DNA from: Arsenophonus sp052174475
Lineage (GTDB): Bacteria; Pseudomonadota; Gammaproteobacteria; Enterobacterales; Enterobacteriaceae
Reading direction: 5' to 3'
DNA length: 64,000 nt
NCBI GenBank assembly: GCA_052174475.1
Contig: JBQMRO010000049.1
Location: 1-64,000 of the forward strand
Numbering within the stretch: the first letter of the stretch is position 1; each line of letters opens with the position of its first letter. The position numbers were made by a program, and so were the translations under genes. A model generated the notes under the pieces. The model made no database searches. It was given only the letters and a program-made list of their open reading frames with translations, and had not been told where the DNA came from. Shown here in pieces: positions 19,800 to 34,330 of this stretch.

Positions 19800-20630
19800 G
19801 CCTGAATACTGAGTTATTCACAAATAACTATCTAGAAGTTAAAAATAAGTTTTTATTTAATTCTTAAATAGAGAATTTTTTAATAAATAACATAATACCA
19901 CCATGGTATTTATTATTTAGATAAGTGAATACAACTTCTTTTTTAAGAAATAAAAAGAGCAAATTCTTTGAATACAAAGAATACTAACTTTGTTATTTGT
20001 TAACAACAACTTCTATTATTTATGCAAACTTAATTTATTTATCGCAATCGGAACCCATAAAATAGATGAATTTAAAAACTTCTTCATTAAAGAAGTCACA
20101 TTTTAATTATTAAAAATAATTAATTTTGTTAAGATCCAATTACACCAAACTTGAATTGGAATTTTGACTTTAATATAATTAAAAATTATTTTAGTTAAAA
20201 ATTTTCCGAGACTATATACTAATGACATCACCTAAGCTTCCATAGGTAGCTATTATACTAAACAAAATCTTCTAATATTTTACAAAGTCATTGACTTAAT
20301 CAATATTAAGAATTAGAAACACTATCAAAAGGTATGTATAGCAAACCAATTTATGGTGTTTGATTATAAAATAACAAACAAAAACATTTATTAAAAATAC
20401 TTATTATTAATAAGCAAAATATATAATATTTAGTTACATTACCAATCATTAACAAAAAATTTTTTTAAAATAAAAAATACAATACAAAGATAATCTTTTT
20501 ATATTTAATATTTATTATTTATAAAAAAATGGGATAAAATACATCAACTTTAATAACTAAATATCTAAATAATTTTAGACGGGTCATAAAAACTCAGTTT
20601 AACTAACTGAAATTTTTTATCTTTAATAAA
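19800..20630 (+). pseudogene. hdfR: probable hdfR pseudogene (LysR-type regulator)
   Basis: The position (between the maoP pseudogene and tRNA-Trp, divergent from maoP) and span (about 830 nt against 840 nt) are those of hdfR in E. coli. Sequence support is weak: NTELFTNNYLEVKNK near the start resembles DTELLKTFLEVSRTR of HdfR, and LDK-IQLLF resembles the LENQLGVNLF part of the helix-turn-helix. The rest is extremely AT-rich and unreadable. The call leans on synteny. Confidence 0.45.
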
Positions 20631-20649
20631 ATTATTATAAATCTACAAA

Positions 20650-20727
20650 TGGCAGGGGCGGAGAGACTCGAACTCCCAACACCCGGTTTTGGAGACCGGT
20701 GCTCTACACCAATTGAACTACGCCCCT
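20650..20727 (-). tRNA. trpT: tRNA-Trp (CCA anticodon)
   Basis: The reverse complement folds into a complete cloverleaf: a 7-bp acceptor stem (AGGGGCG/CGCCCCT), anticodon loop CTCCAAA, a normal T arm and an encoded 3' CCA. It is identical to E. coli tRNA-Trp except for two extra bases in the D loop (AATTGGTGTA against AATTGGTA). It lies downstream of the dead rRNA genes and the dead tRNA-Asp, in the ancestral 5S-Asp-Trp order. It appears functional. Confidence 0.95.
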
Positions 20728-20746
20728 AATAGATGAAATATAACGC

Positions 20747-20831
20747 GTAACCGGACGGAGACTTAAACTCGTAACATACTGGAGGTCCTGCATGTTAGGT
20801 TGATATTCTAACTAACTTAAACTATTGCACC
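20747..20831 (-). pseudogene. aspT: decayed tRNA-Asp
   Basis: The plus strand still shows GGACGGAGACTTAAACTCG (T arm), GGTCCTGCATGTTAGG (anticodon arm, altered) and ATTCTAACTAACTTAAACTA (D arm), aligning with the complement of E. coli tRNA-Asp and in the expected place between 5S and tRNA-Trp. The anticodon GTC, the acceptor pairing and several stems are destroyed by substitutions and indels. Confidence 0.8.
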
Positions 20832-20889
20832 ACCTTATTTATTTCATTAATAGCCTTCTTCTACTAGATTTTAGTATTAAAATCTAGTA

Positions 20890-21014
20890 GATTCCCACCT
20901 TTTCCTTAAAAAGGTGGCACCCCCACAAGAAACTATACCCATCATCTTTTGCAGCATTTCATTTTTGAGTTTGGCATGTGGTCAGGTGAAATAGAACCGT
21001 GCTTGCTGCCTCCT
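20890..21014 (-). pseudogene. rrf: decayed 5S rRNA gene
   Basis: The plus strand holds a ragged complement of 5S: CCCCCACAAGAAACTATACC, then GCAGCATTTCATTTTTGAGT and TTGGCATGTGGTCAGGTG, each alignable with E. coli 5S (GGCGTTTCACTTCTGAGTTC, TCGGCATGGGGTCAGGTG). It has many substitutions and indels. It is separated from the 23S relic by about 2.8 kb of decayed mobile DNA instead of the usual spacer of about 90 nt. Confidence 0.8.
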
Positions 21015-21242
21015 GATAAATTTTTATTCATTCTATTTCATTTTACTACCTTGCCGACTTCACTTTCATTCCTCCTCACATACCTCAGTTCACCTTACTC
21101 TCTCAGATAAATCCCTAGAGTCCAATCTTAAAAGAGCGTAGCAAACGCTACACATGAGAGGCACAACTAGGTTTTACTTCAGAGATGTTCATGAACTTAA
21201 TACTGTTTTATACTTTACGATATGTTAATTTATAGCTATATT

Positions 21243-22125
21243 GGCAAATACTCCCTATTTTCCTAATAGGGAAATTTGTAGCGACGTTTGTATTTCAATT
21301 ATATTTGTTTTAAATAATCTTCTATAAAATAGATATTCAATAAATAAAACGAGCCAATACGCATAGAATTTACTAAGTTATCCTTATAATCGTCTAATAT
21401 AACTGTCTATATTAAAAATATGAAATTCCTTACCAATAACTCTATGATTACATTGTATGATTAGAAAATAGTGACTAATTTCACTCTAGTTGGCAACGTA
21501 ACGTATTATTTATTTTCATCCAAGAAAAGTATGAACTCTTTATTAATGATTGGTTCAAGAAAACAACTTTAATACTTCGTATTAAACTCTCAAGAATCTT
21601 ACTGATCATCATAACTCTATCCATTCCGAACAATTCGAATGCACGATTTCTTCTTTATTTTTATCTCCCGCTCTTCCGCGTTTTCTACCTTTTCTATGTG
21701 AAGAATAAACAATTCCTTTAAAGAATTCAGAGAAAATGCTTCATCGATTTCAAGAATAGCACTTAGTGCAACGATCTTGCCATCATCGTTAACGCAAGAA
21801 ATCAATATCGATATTTAAAACCTGTATTAAATTAATACCTATTTATTTCGCTGACTCGATATAAAATCAAGCTATTCAACATACATCGAAGATAACTAAA
21901 CTATTTTTCCTTGTCTTGCAGTTTTACAAGAGGACTTCTAGATAATATTGTTAAATGTTTTTCTGTAATTGGAGATTTTGCAATTACATATTCACTGTTA
22001 GAATCTTTAATAGATAAAATAGAATTAATTGATTCAAACATGAGTCAGACATTATCTGATAAATTATCTTTAAGGTAACTAATGAGATGCAGCTCAATAT
22101 TAACATTGAGTAATAAGAGAGTTTC
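21243..22125 (-). mobile_element. IS1595-type relic between 5S and 23S remnants
   Basis: The minus-strand core reads AILEIDEAFSLNSLKELF (about 21680-21760), the same DETFF-like motif as other copies, and the N-terminal side matches them around 22060-22125 (CTAATGAGATGCAGC). The 3' boundary is cut by the next repeat. It splits the ancestral 23S-5S spacer together with that repeat. Confidence 0.58.
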
Positions 22126-22129
22126 AGCG

Positions 22130-23700
22130 CTTTATGATCTTACTTTCCTCCACCTGAAAGTAATTATTGGTAAGCCACTTCTCTTTTATCACCTAACAAA
22201 AGAATCCATACATCACCAAGCTTCCGAATTCAGTCTCCAATTTTTGGACTGCAGTATTATCCTTCTCTAGTCATGATTATCTCAAATTTTAACAACATAT
22301 ATGTCTCCAATCCAATACTGCTAAATACAACTTCCAATTATAGAAAATAACTGACAGTATACATGATGATAAATTCGTTATCTATATCGAACTTATTGAT
22401 AATCTTCATCTTTTTCATCCTGTTAGGGCAAACACAAAGATAACTGCGTTAATAAACTTGAAAAAAAATGCGGAGAGGATGATGATTTCTATCTTTCTGA
22501 CAAGATACCAAAGAATAATTTATTAAAATGTATATTTTCACAGCTCAACTAAACTGATTTTCCCTCATTCATTAGGGCTTTCACATTTCTTTAAAGATGT
22601 GTTGAAAGTATCAACTCATGTACCATTTATCTATAGACTGAATCTTGCTTATAATACTTTATTGCATGGATGTCAATACGCTACTACTGCGTCTTTCCTG
22701 AGTAGTTTTCATAATCGTTTTTCTGGTAAAATTGTAAGTCAAAAACCTGCAGTTTATGTGGTTAAAACTACTGAGCAGTAGTTAGATAATAGATTCATAT
22801 CTTCCTGATTCTGGACTGGGAATCACATTACTTTTAACCATATTTTTCATCTTATTTAGCTTTTATTAACAATAACTGGCCGCTACTTAACCCCTTATTT
22901 AGCGCATACTACTCTGTAGTATATTGAAATATGGATCTAAACAGGGTATAGAAATTAGTATTTTCTGTCTCTTGCACACTCTTTATTGTTAACAACTTAA
23001 TTAACATCGATCTAGTGAAACGCTGTCATCCGGCTATTGCCATTATAACTATAACCTGATAAATCTTAGTAGTATTCTAGTTTTTTTGCATATCCGTTCC
23101 GAGAATTAGTAAAATGGTTACTTTAAAATATAATATAGGGACTTTATTGGAAAGTACACATCACTAAAAAGATGAAAAGGCGTGAATAATAGTATTAAAT
23201 ACCTCTCGCCTACCTAACGCCCCGGTAGGAACATTAAAATCTTGGCATTACAGAGAGAATGGTTGTTGATCATTACCATAATCAACAGAATAAACAATAT
23301 TGGCGATCATCTCTTCCTGTTACAGAAAAAGATGATCGTGCGCTATATTAGCCATATTCCGGCTAGGGATTTTTAAATGCCAATTATTATAGATTCTTAT
23401 TGTAGCTTAAACAAGGTACACTATTATTGAAGATGTATAAGGACTTACAAAAACTAGAAAAAATTGGAGATTATCCCTTTCTGATGAAAGGGATTCATTT
23501 GTGCAGATACGTACAAACCACACTCTGTGTGGGCGATTACACTATTTTATCGACGTCCGGCTTAGGACGCAGGTAAGGGCATTTTATAAAAAATGCATAC
23601 AACAAAATGAGAATTTTTAAGCTAAACCTAGGGCATATAAAAACCTATATAATGGTTTTTAGTTAAAAACATACTACCTGCCTATTCTTAGGTTAAAGAA
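22130..23700 (+). repeat. unidentified decayed repeat element, copy 2
   Basis: Blocks shared with the other copies include GGGCAAACACAAAGATAAC (22430), AACAGGGTATAGAAATTAG (22942) and GTTAACAACTTAATTAACAT (22987). All frames are broken. The family is not recognised. The right border, near the 23S flank, is uncertain. Confidence 0.52.
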
Positions 23701-23829
23701 TAGGCAATAAACTATTGCTGTCTCCTATTAGCAATAATATATGCTTTTTAAGCTGCTTTTAAAAAAGCAATTTGATTTTCTAAGCATCACAAGCTGAAAT
23801 TCTTTCTCTTTTAAACACTTTCGGTGTTG

Positions 23830-26823
<2,994 letters not shown>

Positions 26824-27229
26824 TCACAACCTAAAGGTGTTTTTATTTTTATTATGACTGTATGTTCATTAATTTTTTGTTGTGTAATGTACTCTGCAAT
26901 GCTCATTTTTAATGTATGCTGTATTTTGCTGTGCGTTTAGTCTATATTAAAGCTGAGCTGCTAAAACTGCTGGTTCATAACACTTTTTATCATTATCATT
27001 ATAATAAAAACCTAACTGATTCGAGTTTTAAGAGTTACCCACACTTTTGATAGTATGTTTTTCAATTTTTAATTTTTCCAGATTGTTAAAGAGCATTATT
27101 ATTAGTTAACTTGTTAAAGTTATTTAATTATTATTAAGTAATAATTAGTCATAAAGAAAAATTTTTTCTAAAAACATAGCAAGCACTGCACTAAAATATT
27201 GATGATAACCACTTTTAACTTTATCGAAG
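26824..27229 (-). other. 16S-23S spacer remnant with boxA
   Basis: The spacer between tRNA-Glu and 23S. It retains GCTCTTTAACAATC (27081-27094, minus strand), the boxA-like antitermination signal, and an AAAATTGAAAA stretch as in the E. coli spacer. The rest is AT-rich. No second tRNA (Ile/Ala) is present, so this was a Glu-type operon. Confidence 0.65.
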
Positions 27230-27305
27230 TGGCGTCCCCTAGGGGATTCGAACCCCTGTTACCGCCGTGAAAGGGCGATGTCCTAGGCCTCTAGACGAAG
27301 GGGAC
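27230..27305 (-). tRNA. gltT: tRNA-Glu (TTC anticodon)
   Basis: 76 nt with encoded CCA. It differs from E. coli tRNA-Glu at only a few positions, including one that turns the first anticodon-stem pair into a U-G wobble (TCGCC CTTTCAC GGCGG). Acceptor, D, anticodon and T arms all pair. It sits in the spacer of an rRNA operon whose 16S and 23S are dead, so it is evidently kept for its own sake. Confidence 0.95.
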
Positions 27306-27391
27306 TGCAAATTTTTCAACCAATTTTAGATTAGCTTTACTCTCTATTTTTATAGATAATCTACATGCACTCACTTACCCCTTATCTAAGA

Positions 27392-28940
27392 TAAGGATCT
27401 GACCAAGCATAGATTTCCCTATGCTTATCTTATTACGAATTCACTCCAGTCATGAATTACAACATGGTAAACAACCAATCAAAAGGTTGAGTTTATCTAC
27501 TTCTTTTGCAACCAGTCCAATAAGATAACTAGCGGTATGTATAAAATCTGCTAACATTTTACTAGAACATGCTGATACACAATTACTAACAACTTTCTAT
27601 TTCAGAAAGTCAAATTTTAAATTTCTGATCTAGATTTTTCGAGATACTTTCTGATTTCTGCTTCTATCTCTTTATATACGTCATTATAGCATGAGTTAGT
27701 ACTAATCGTAAGGCATGGATGACTTGAATTACCCACCTGTCTTTCATTTTACAGTCTTCTTTTTAATTCCGACCGAATCGCTGGTAACAAAGGCAAGAGT
27801 TGCATGTTGCGGAGCTTAACTCAATATTTCACAACAAAAGATAACTGTAACCGTGCAGCACCTATCCTCAGCATCTCTGGAGATAGAGCCCTCCATTTCT
27901 AATGGACTACTCTAGATATGAAAGAGTGTATAAGGTTTTCATGTTGTATAAAAATTAAGTTACATTCTCAATCGCTTAGGACTGAGAGTTGCCAGTCAAT
28001 TTATTTGACTATTAATCATACATCCGTAATCCAGGTTGTCGATTTAACACATTAGCTGCTGAGTTATCGCAGCTCTAAACTACAAGTTACGACTCCAAAT
28101 CAATATTGTTTATAACCTATTATCATAATATTTAATTCTATTTTTTATCCTTCTTAAACATCGATATTTCTCCCACATCTATCTCTAGGAATTTTACCGT
28201 TATATATGAAATTTTAGCATATACAAGACTTTAGCTAACTAGCCTTTAATTCACGAAGGTTAAAGTCGGGGGGGATTTTATAATTTAATCTTAATTAACC
28301 GACTGTGTGCCATTTTCCTTTACGCTTAGTAATCCCGATTAACACTCACTCGCACCTTCTTGTATTGTTATGAACTGCTAGCACGAAGTTAGCACTAAAG
28401 TGTCGTCCCTTCCGGTGTTTTTATCACTAACATCAATTTCTAAGATTATTAATTCTTTTACCTTTTTTATAACTGAAAGCACTTTGCAATTTAAAGGTCT
28501 TCATCTTACACTCGGTATGCCTGTAAGAAAGACTTATACACTGTGCAATATCCTCCACTGCAGCCTCCACAGTAGGAGGCTGGACCGTATCACACAGTTC
28601 CAATATGGCTGCTGATATTCTCAGATCAGATAAAGATCATTGCCTAGCTAAAGCTCACCTATCTATCCTAATCTCTATGGATTAACATCTAAATATGTTA
28701 GACCAAAATATACACTATCTAGCTCTATAATCCTTATAGATTATAAGCTTCTTAAGCACTACCACTCTGATAGCTATCACCCGTCTCTTTAGGATAGATT
28801 CCTATATCTTACTCACCTGTCGTTTTCGCTGATCATCGAAAAGAGAATAAACTTTCTCCTAATATCTCGCTCAACTTGCTTATGTTACAATAGCCTAATA
28901 CCATCAGCATTTAATCTAAAACATGACTAAACTTTTCAAT
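27392..28940 (-). pseudogene. rrs: decayed 16S rRNA gene
   Basis: About 1.55 kb can be aligned with the complement of E. coli 16S from TAAGGA at the 3' end to ACATGACTAAACTTTTCAAT at the 5' end. It is far more eroded than the adjoining 23S. The anti-Shine-Dalgarno CACCTCC has become AGATCC, the 530-loop region TTACCGCGGCTGCTGGCAC reads TTGTTATGAACTGCTAGCAC, and large parts of the 1400 decoding region are unrecognisable. Best-kept blocks: CACTCCAGTCATGAATTAC, GTGCAGCACCT and AGTAGGAGGCTGGACCGTAT. Confidence 0.88.
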
Positions 28941-29418
28941 CAAAACTTAATGCTCAAAAATAATTTAGTTGCTATAAAAGCCTTTTTACTTTAGCTAATG
29001 TTATCAACATTTTATTGCAGTTGTCAGTAGACTTATCCTCAAAGTAGCGTTACTGCTTATTAGTTTTAATAGTTCACATATTAACTAACTATTTTATTTC
29101 TCCTCAAGAGTTTAAACTTAAATATTTTGATAATGTTTTGTCTTGCGAAGCGGTGCTTCATATAGACTATCTAATTAACTATTAAATAGTACTCGACTTT
29201 AGTTAGGATGTGTGAATGTACTACACTTTACCTGTAAAGTGTATCAGTACAATAGTTATTTTTACTTTTCTTTTTGTCAATTACTTCTCTGACTAAAAAA
29301 TATGATTATGATTCTTAATTAGTAGATGGAAAGTATCTACATCGTAGATACTTTATGCCGCGCTAACAACCGTTATTTTAAAAAAATATCTGATTAGTTT
29401 ATATTTTAATAAATCAGC
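28941..29418 (-). other. rRNA operon leader and murI 3' flank, with promoter vestige
   Basis: About 480 nt between murI and the 16S relic. On the minus strand TTGACA (29280-29275), 16 nt and TAACTA (29258-29253) could be a residual P1-type promoter. A 22-bp near-palindrome TACACTTTAC/GTAAAGTGTA lies at 29222-29243. Such a promoter could still feed tRNA-Glu and tRNA-Trp. Confidence 0.4.
29330..29354. terminator. perfect 11-bp hairpin downstream of murI
   Basis: AAAGTATCTAC, a 3-nt loop and the exact inverse, 65 nt past the murI stop codon. There is only a short T stretch at its 3' side, so a weak intrinsic terminator or attenuator is the best guess. Confidence 0.4.
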
Positions 29419-30216
29419 TCAAATAGAAATTTTCTCTAACTGATTAAAACCTTCATTTATCAGTACAGATATAAGCTTTTCAGCTTCAATATCCATTTTA
29501 GTGCAATAACTGATATTTTTATTTTTTGTCAAAATTAAATTTTGATGATTATTGATTAACCAAACTGCTCGTCTAGCAATTGCAGCACCAGAATCAATAA
29601 GTATAGTCCCTTCAAACAATACCTCTTTTAGTTCTCCAGACAATAAGGGGAAATGCGTACACCCGAGCACAATGGTATCAGGGGGTTTTTTTATTTTTAA
29701 CCACGGCTTTACAATACGCAATAGCGCTTCTTTTGAAATTATTTCACCATGAAGTTTTTTTTCTGCTAATTCAACTAATTCTGATGAAGCAGCCATCTCA
29801 ACTTTACAATCAACGGCAAATCGTTTGATAAGTTCTCTAGTATAGTTTTCACTAATAGTTATCTTGGTTGCTAATAACCCAATAATTCCATTACGTGTTA
29901 ATTTTGTTGCTGGTTTTATTGCAGGAACAACCCCAATAATTGGAAATTGAAAATACGCTCTTAAAACAGGTAAACTGACCGTGCTTGCTGTATTACAAGC
30001 AATTATTGCTATTGTTAAAGAATGTTTTTGTTGAATTTTCTCGATTAAGCAGATAATACGTTCAGTAATAAATTCTGCCTTTTTTTCTCCATAAGGAAAA
30101 GCATCATTATCAAAAGCATAAATATAACATAGATTTGGCAATAACTGTCTGGTTTCACGGTAAACAGATAACCCACCAACACCAGAATCAAAAATTAGAA
30201 TAGTTGGCCAAGCCAT
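29419..30216 (-). CDS. murI: glutamate racemase
   Basis: MurI converts L- to D-glutamate for the second residue of the peptidoglycan stem peptide. The 265-residue product matches E. coli MurI (285 aa) throughout, lacking only its N-terminal extension of about 20 residues; MAWPTILIFDSGVGG aligns with RPTVLVFDSGVGG. Active-site features are intact: D10-S11 in FDSGVGGL, C74 in ACNTAS and C186 in GCTHFPLL. As in E. coli rrnB, it lies immediately upstream of an rRNA operon, here dead. Retention alongside murJ and kdsA indicates the organism still builds its own wall and LPS core. Confidence 0.96.
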   Translation of the reverse strand: MAWPTILIFDSGVGGLSVYRETRQLLPNLCYIYAFDNDAFPYGEKKAEFITERIICLIEKIQQKHSLTIAIIACNTASTVSLPVLRAYFQFPIIGVVPAIKPATKLTRNGIIGLLATKITISENYTRELIKRFAVDCKVEMAASSELVELAEKKLHGEIISKEALLRIVKPWLKIKKPPDTIVLGCTHFPLLSGELKEVLFEGTILIDSGAAIARRAVWLINNHQNLILTKNKNISYCTKMDIEAEKLISVLINEGFNQLEKISI

Positions 30217-30354
30217 TCTGTTACCTTAGAAGAGGTTACTTTTTATTTCATTTTTATTCATTTCATTACAAAAATGAAATAATATGCTGACATGAAAATT
30301 ACTAATAACAGTATAAGTAATTATGGGTATGTTATCAAGAGTTATTCTCATTTC

Positions 30355-30500
30355 TGTTGTATGGGGTTTTTAAAAATCCTAGCATATCCATGCTGATTAA
30401 TTTCATGAATTATTTCAGCAACATAGAGATGATATATCATAAAAAATATAATCTACAGGTATTAGTAAAACTAGATATTATCTCTGTCGAGTTATTAACA
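30355..30500 (+). mobile_element. IS256-type N-terminal fragment
   Basis: The frame reads SMLINFMNYFSNIEMIYHKK and LQVLVKLDII, the IS256 N-terminus, and is cut off at about 30500 by an opposite-strand IS256 relic. The remainder is not seen beyond that relic. Confidence 0.65.
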
Positions 30501-30514
30501 AATCTACTGTGGAT

Positions 30515-31860
30515 AGCAATCAGACTCTTCTCTGATACTTCATGAATCTGTTCTCAGTCCTAGAAGTTTCATATTGTTTACCAACCAAGGAATCCCACAC
30601 CATGAGGTCAACTCCCTTTAGCTAGCTTCACCTTTCTTAGTATCTGGTAGCTTAGATATCATTGAAAAGGTTATTTTTTGAAAATAGTGCCTCACGTGTC
30701 AGTTTCGTAGCTTCATTGTCGCAAAAGCTGATTCAATCAGATTCAGCATTTTTATTTTAATGCCAAGCGTACTAACGGAAAGGCAAGAATATCAGCAGCT
30801 CTTATTTATATTTTTTTAACATTCCAATCGCGAAGGATACACTCTGCAACCTTGCCAACAAAAGCATAAGGGCTTTATTAGCGACATCACAAATTTTTGA
30901 TAGCCAGATCTACAAAAAGCTCTCACCCTTAACTTTCGGTGCTGTATGCCTTTGTGGAGTGAAGGGAGCACATTAACTGTTTTGTATATCCACATGATCC
31001 CAATAGGGTTCTGTTACGTATCCGAGAACATTTTTGCTATTGAATTTCAAAACTAATGATAGCTTGTCTCAGCAAGCCTGAGATATGTAGTTAAGTGATG
31101 CACTCGCAGGTAATTAAGAAGTTTAACAGTCATTTCTGACTCTTGATAACCATCTTTAACCACAACGAACTCCTTACGTCCATTTGCACTGTGCCCCCGA
31201 TTTTACCAGTATCTAAGGCGATCAGCTTGCCTGACAGACCGGTATATATCATCGGCTAAGAAATAAACGTAACGTATATTACTTAAATTAAGCAAATATA
31301 ATTCCATACGCTCTTCAAACTATTGCTATTTCAATTTACTAATAGTACTGGCAGAGAAGATCATATACCTTCTTATCGAGAAGGCCTTTAGGAATTCGTA
31401 AAAATCATTAGTGGATAAGACTTTCTTAGCTTTCAGGTACAAAGCTATGGTAGCAGTTCTTCGATATTCTTGCACACTTAGCTATGTAGGTAACACGATA
31501 GCTGTTGATGTATATTTATTGCTGCTCCGATCAGTAACCTTAGGCGATTTAATCTCAACATTACCAATAAGCACTTCTGTATAGTTCTCTCTGGCAGATA
31601 ATCGTTACGGGCGATGTGACCTCCATCGATAAGCCAGCATTGAGTAGATTATCGCACTCATGGCTTCGAGCTTAACATCAATAGCGGTATCTATCACCTT
31701 CCTAGTATCATTACAAATTAGTTGATGCAAGGGATCAGGGGTAATATCTAATTTTGCGGTTAACCTGTATGGTAGATTTTGATAAAATATCATTTTATCT
31801 GATGTTGAAATCATTTACGAAATCAATCAGCAGGGTAAGTCCCCAGGGATCTCCGAATTT
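30515..31860 (-). mobile_element. IS256-type relic, near full length
   Basis: Reads right to left: N-terminal LIDFVNDFNIR-like remnant (31790-31850) then MIFYQNLPYRLTAKLDITPD and LHQLICNDTRKVIDTAIDVK (31650-31795), the transposase middle around 31150-31300, and a decayed C-terminal end near 30530-30600. Multiple stops. It appears inserted in, or recombined with, the plus-strand fragment on its left. Confidence 0.72.
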
Positions 31861-31934
31861 CTATATACCAGAAATTAATATAATTCCTAGTTCTTTGCTT
31901 CAAAAACGACAAGCATATTAAATGAATTAAGTAA

Positions 31935-32420
31935 TATTATTAAAGCTAACGAAACATTTTCCATAAATTCTTTAAAAAGGAAGTGTTGTTTCCCACATAA
32001 GGAATATAGAAATGCAGAAGAGAAGGAAACAAAAGGAAAAACGAATCGCGATATTATCTGTCAGAGATTTACAGAGTCATGTGAGATATCAGATTCTTAA
32101 AGAGTTTAATATAGAGTATTAGCCATTTTTAAGCTGATGATCCACCTAAGCTCATCCTTTGCTTAGGTGGAATTAAATAATATAAAATATTTGCAGTGAG
32201 CATGAAATTAGTTATCATCACTTACTAAGGTTAGGTAAGCAAAGATTTATTGCTAAAGTATTTTCACATTCAAAATGTGAATAGCTATTTTAACTGATTA
32301 AAAGGATGACTGAATAAATTCAATTATATTGAATCGTTTTATTTACTGAATAATCTAGCCTGAAGTAGATTATTTAAATCCATAATAATTAAAATAGAGA
32401 CCTGTATACAAATTTTGCTG
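31935..32420 (+). mobile_element. IS1595-type C-terminal fragment
   Basis: Starts at a decayed ANETFSINSLKRKCCFPHK (DETFF-E-LKG--VIPHRK in the consensus) at 31950 and continues with RDIICQ, EFNIEY-like and C-terminal remnants. The N-terminal half of the element is missing. Confidence 0.55.
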
Positions 32421-33240
32421 CAAGTAAGCAAAGAAGTTTTACAAAAACCATCTTAATGTATATAATATTCATTGAATAATAAAAATTATTATTTTTATTT
32501 ACACTAAAATTTTTAAAAAAAATTAACTAATAAAAAATAAATATCTTATTTATTTAAAGATAAAATAAAGCGATCTACCTATTATTTTAATCACCCATGG
32601 CTTTTAAATAAAGATTTTTATCCCTGGCAAGTTAACTACATCCAGATAACTGTTATTTAACTCGAAATAAGTTTAATCTTTAAACAGTAACTAAATAATA
32701 ATTTTTTGACAATAATACTTCTTTACTTTTACTTACTATCGTAGATTAGTACAAATTCCTTTTTATACTTATAATACTACTCTTAATCTTTAAGATTAAT
32801 GGCAAATAAATTTACTAATATCCTTATTAAATAGTAATAAAAACAATCTCTTAACTAGAATTTTAAATATAATACCTATCTATTAATTAATAAAAATATT
32901 TATATAACTTTTTAACCAATTTTCAATTATTAACTTTAAATATGATTTAATTTTCATATTTCATGCATAACATAACGATTAAGGTCGCAGAATTATAAAT
33001 CTAATTCTGATCTATTTTTTCCTGATAGTTTAATTTAAAAATCCCATAACATTAATATTGACTTTTCCTTGAACATTAAGTGAACTGTAATTTTATTTTT
33101 AATATTTTAAGATTTAATCCTATTAATCAATCTTAAATATAAAATTTAATCATTCAGTTAGTATTAAAGACTTCGATAGATTTTGCAGTATCTGTATATA
33201 AACAGATCACGCGTAACACGTTTACCACATAAAATGCTAA
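32421..33240. other. AT-rich gap with no recognisable gene
   Basis: Very A+T-rich, short frames only. btuB would be expected upstream of murI in E. coli order, but I could not find it here. Confidence 0.45.
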
Positions 33241-34330
33241 AATTACTATCTATTACATCCTTAGAAGATAGCAGGTTCTTTGAATAATTCAGGTTCAACT
33301 TTAAACCAATTATTGTTTCATAGACTGTAATAGATTTTTTTACTACCTAATACTGATTAGAGTGATTCCTGATTGTACACTAAACATATCAATACAGAGT
33401 GATCTAATCTTTTGATTAGAATTAAAATAATAAATTTGCAGTTCATTATCCTCTTCATGCGTTCATTAAATCGCTATGTCATACCATTTTGTTTAAAAAT
33501 TCATTAGCGAACTAAGTTCATATTCTGTATCAAGCTCTGCACATAAACGGGAGAATTACCATTTTTCGGTAACTGAGTGAGCGTTTTCACAGACCAAAAA
33601 GGAGGTTATAAATTCTTTGTTATTGTCTATAAATACCCAATACATATCCACTGGATATGTTCTGTTAAGATTAAGTAAAAAGTGTTGAACATTCACAATA
33701 GTCTTTTACACTTATAATGATGGATAAAAACCAATCGAGTTACGTGGTATTTCCTATAAAAATAACGTTGTGAAATTTAATTTAGTTTTTTCAGAAAAGA
33801 TTTGCATCCACGTGCAGGAGATAACCCTAGATCCTAACTTTTAAATGCTCTATATAACAAACTTCGATGCTTACTTGCCTAATTTAACAAAAAATTTCAT
33901 GAAAATTATCCACTTTAGCTGCGTAAAGTGCAATTCATAGCAGATCAAGATATAACGGGGTTAAGAAGTTTACATAGGCCTTTCCTCAGATTAAGGAAAT
34001 AAAAGAAAAAAACATTTTTGCATGAAAACCACTATGACTTCTTGAATGAGCAACAACATCATCGGCAAATAATAAAAATATAACTATGACATCAACATCA
34101 TCTCGTTTTTACCATTTAGAAAAGATAAATTTCAAGTATGCCATAACGCTTAATGAAAATAAACTCAAGCTCTATGCTTTGTCTGAATAACAGCTCTAAT
34201 TTTAGGTATTTGAGTTACATGATGATAGAACTTCATCATGATAATTTTGCCCTTAACTATATCCATTAGTATCTCTATTTCCATAAATAGATATCATAAT
34301 GAGATTGAGGGTCTATATAATGATTCGAGA
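33240..34330 (-). mobile_element. IS481-type relic without the nested element
   Basis: On the minus strand the transposase reads MMKFYHHVTQIPKIRAVIQ at its start (34250), HSRSHSGFHAKM, VLGIYRQ..RIYNLLFGL (VLTD-KEFTDRLFGL), CRA-YRI-T (CTELGIEHRL) and a C-terminal KLNPELF-like end near 33285. Stops occur throughout. This is the only IS481 copy spanning the IS1595 target site without the insertion, so it shows the pre-insertion layout. Confidence 0.68.
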
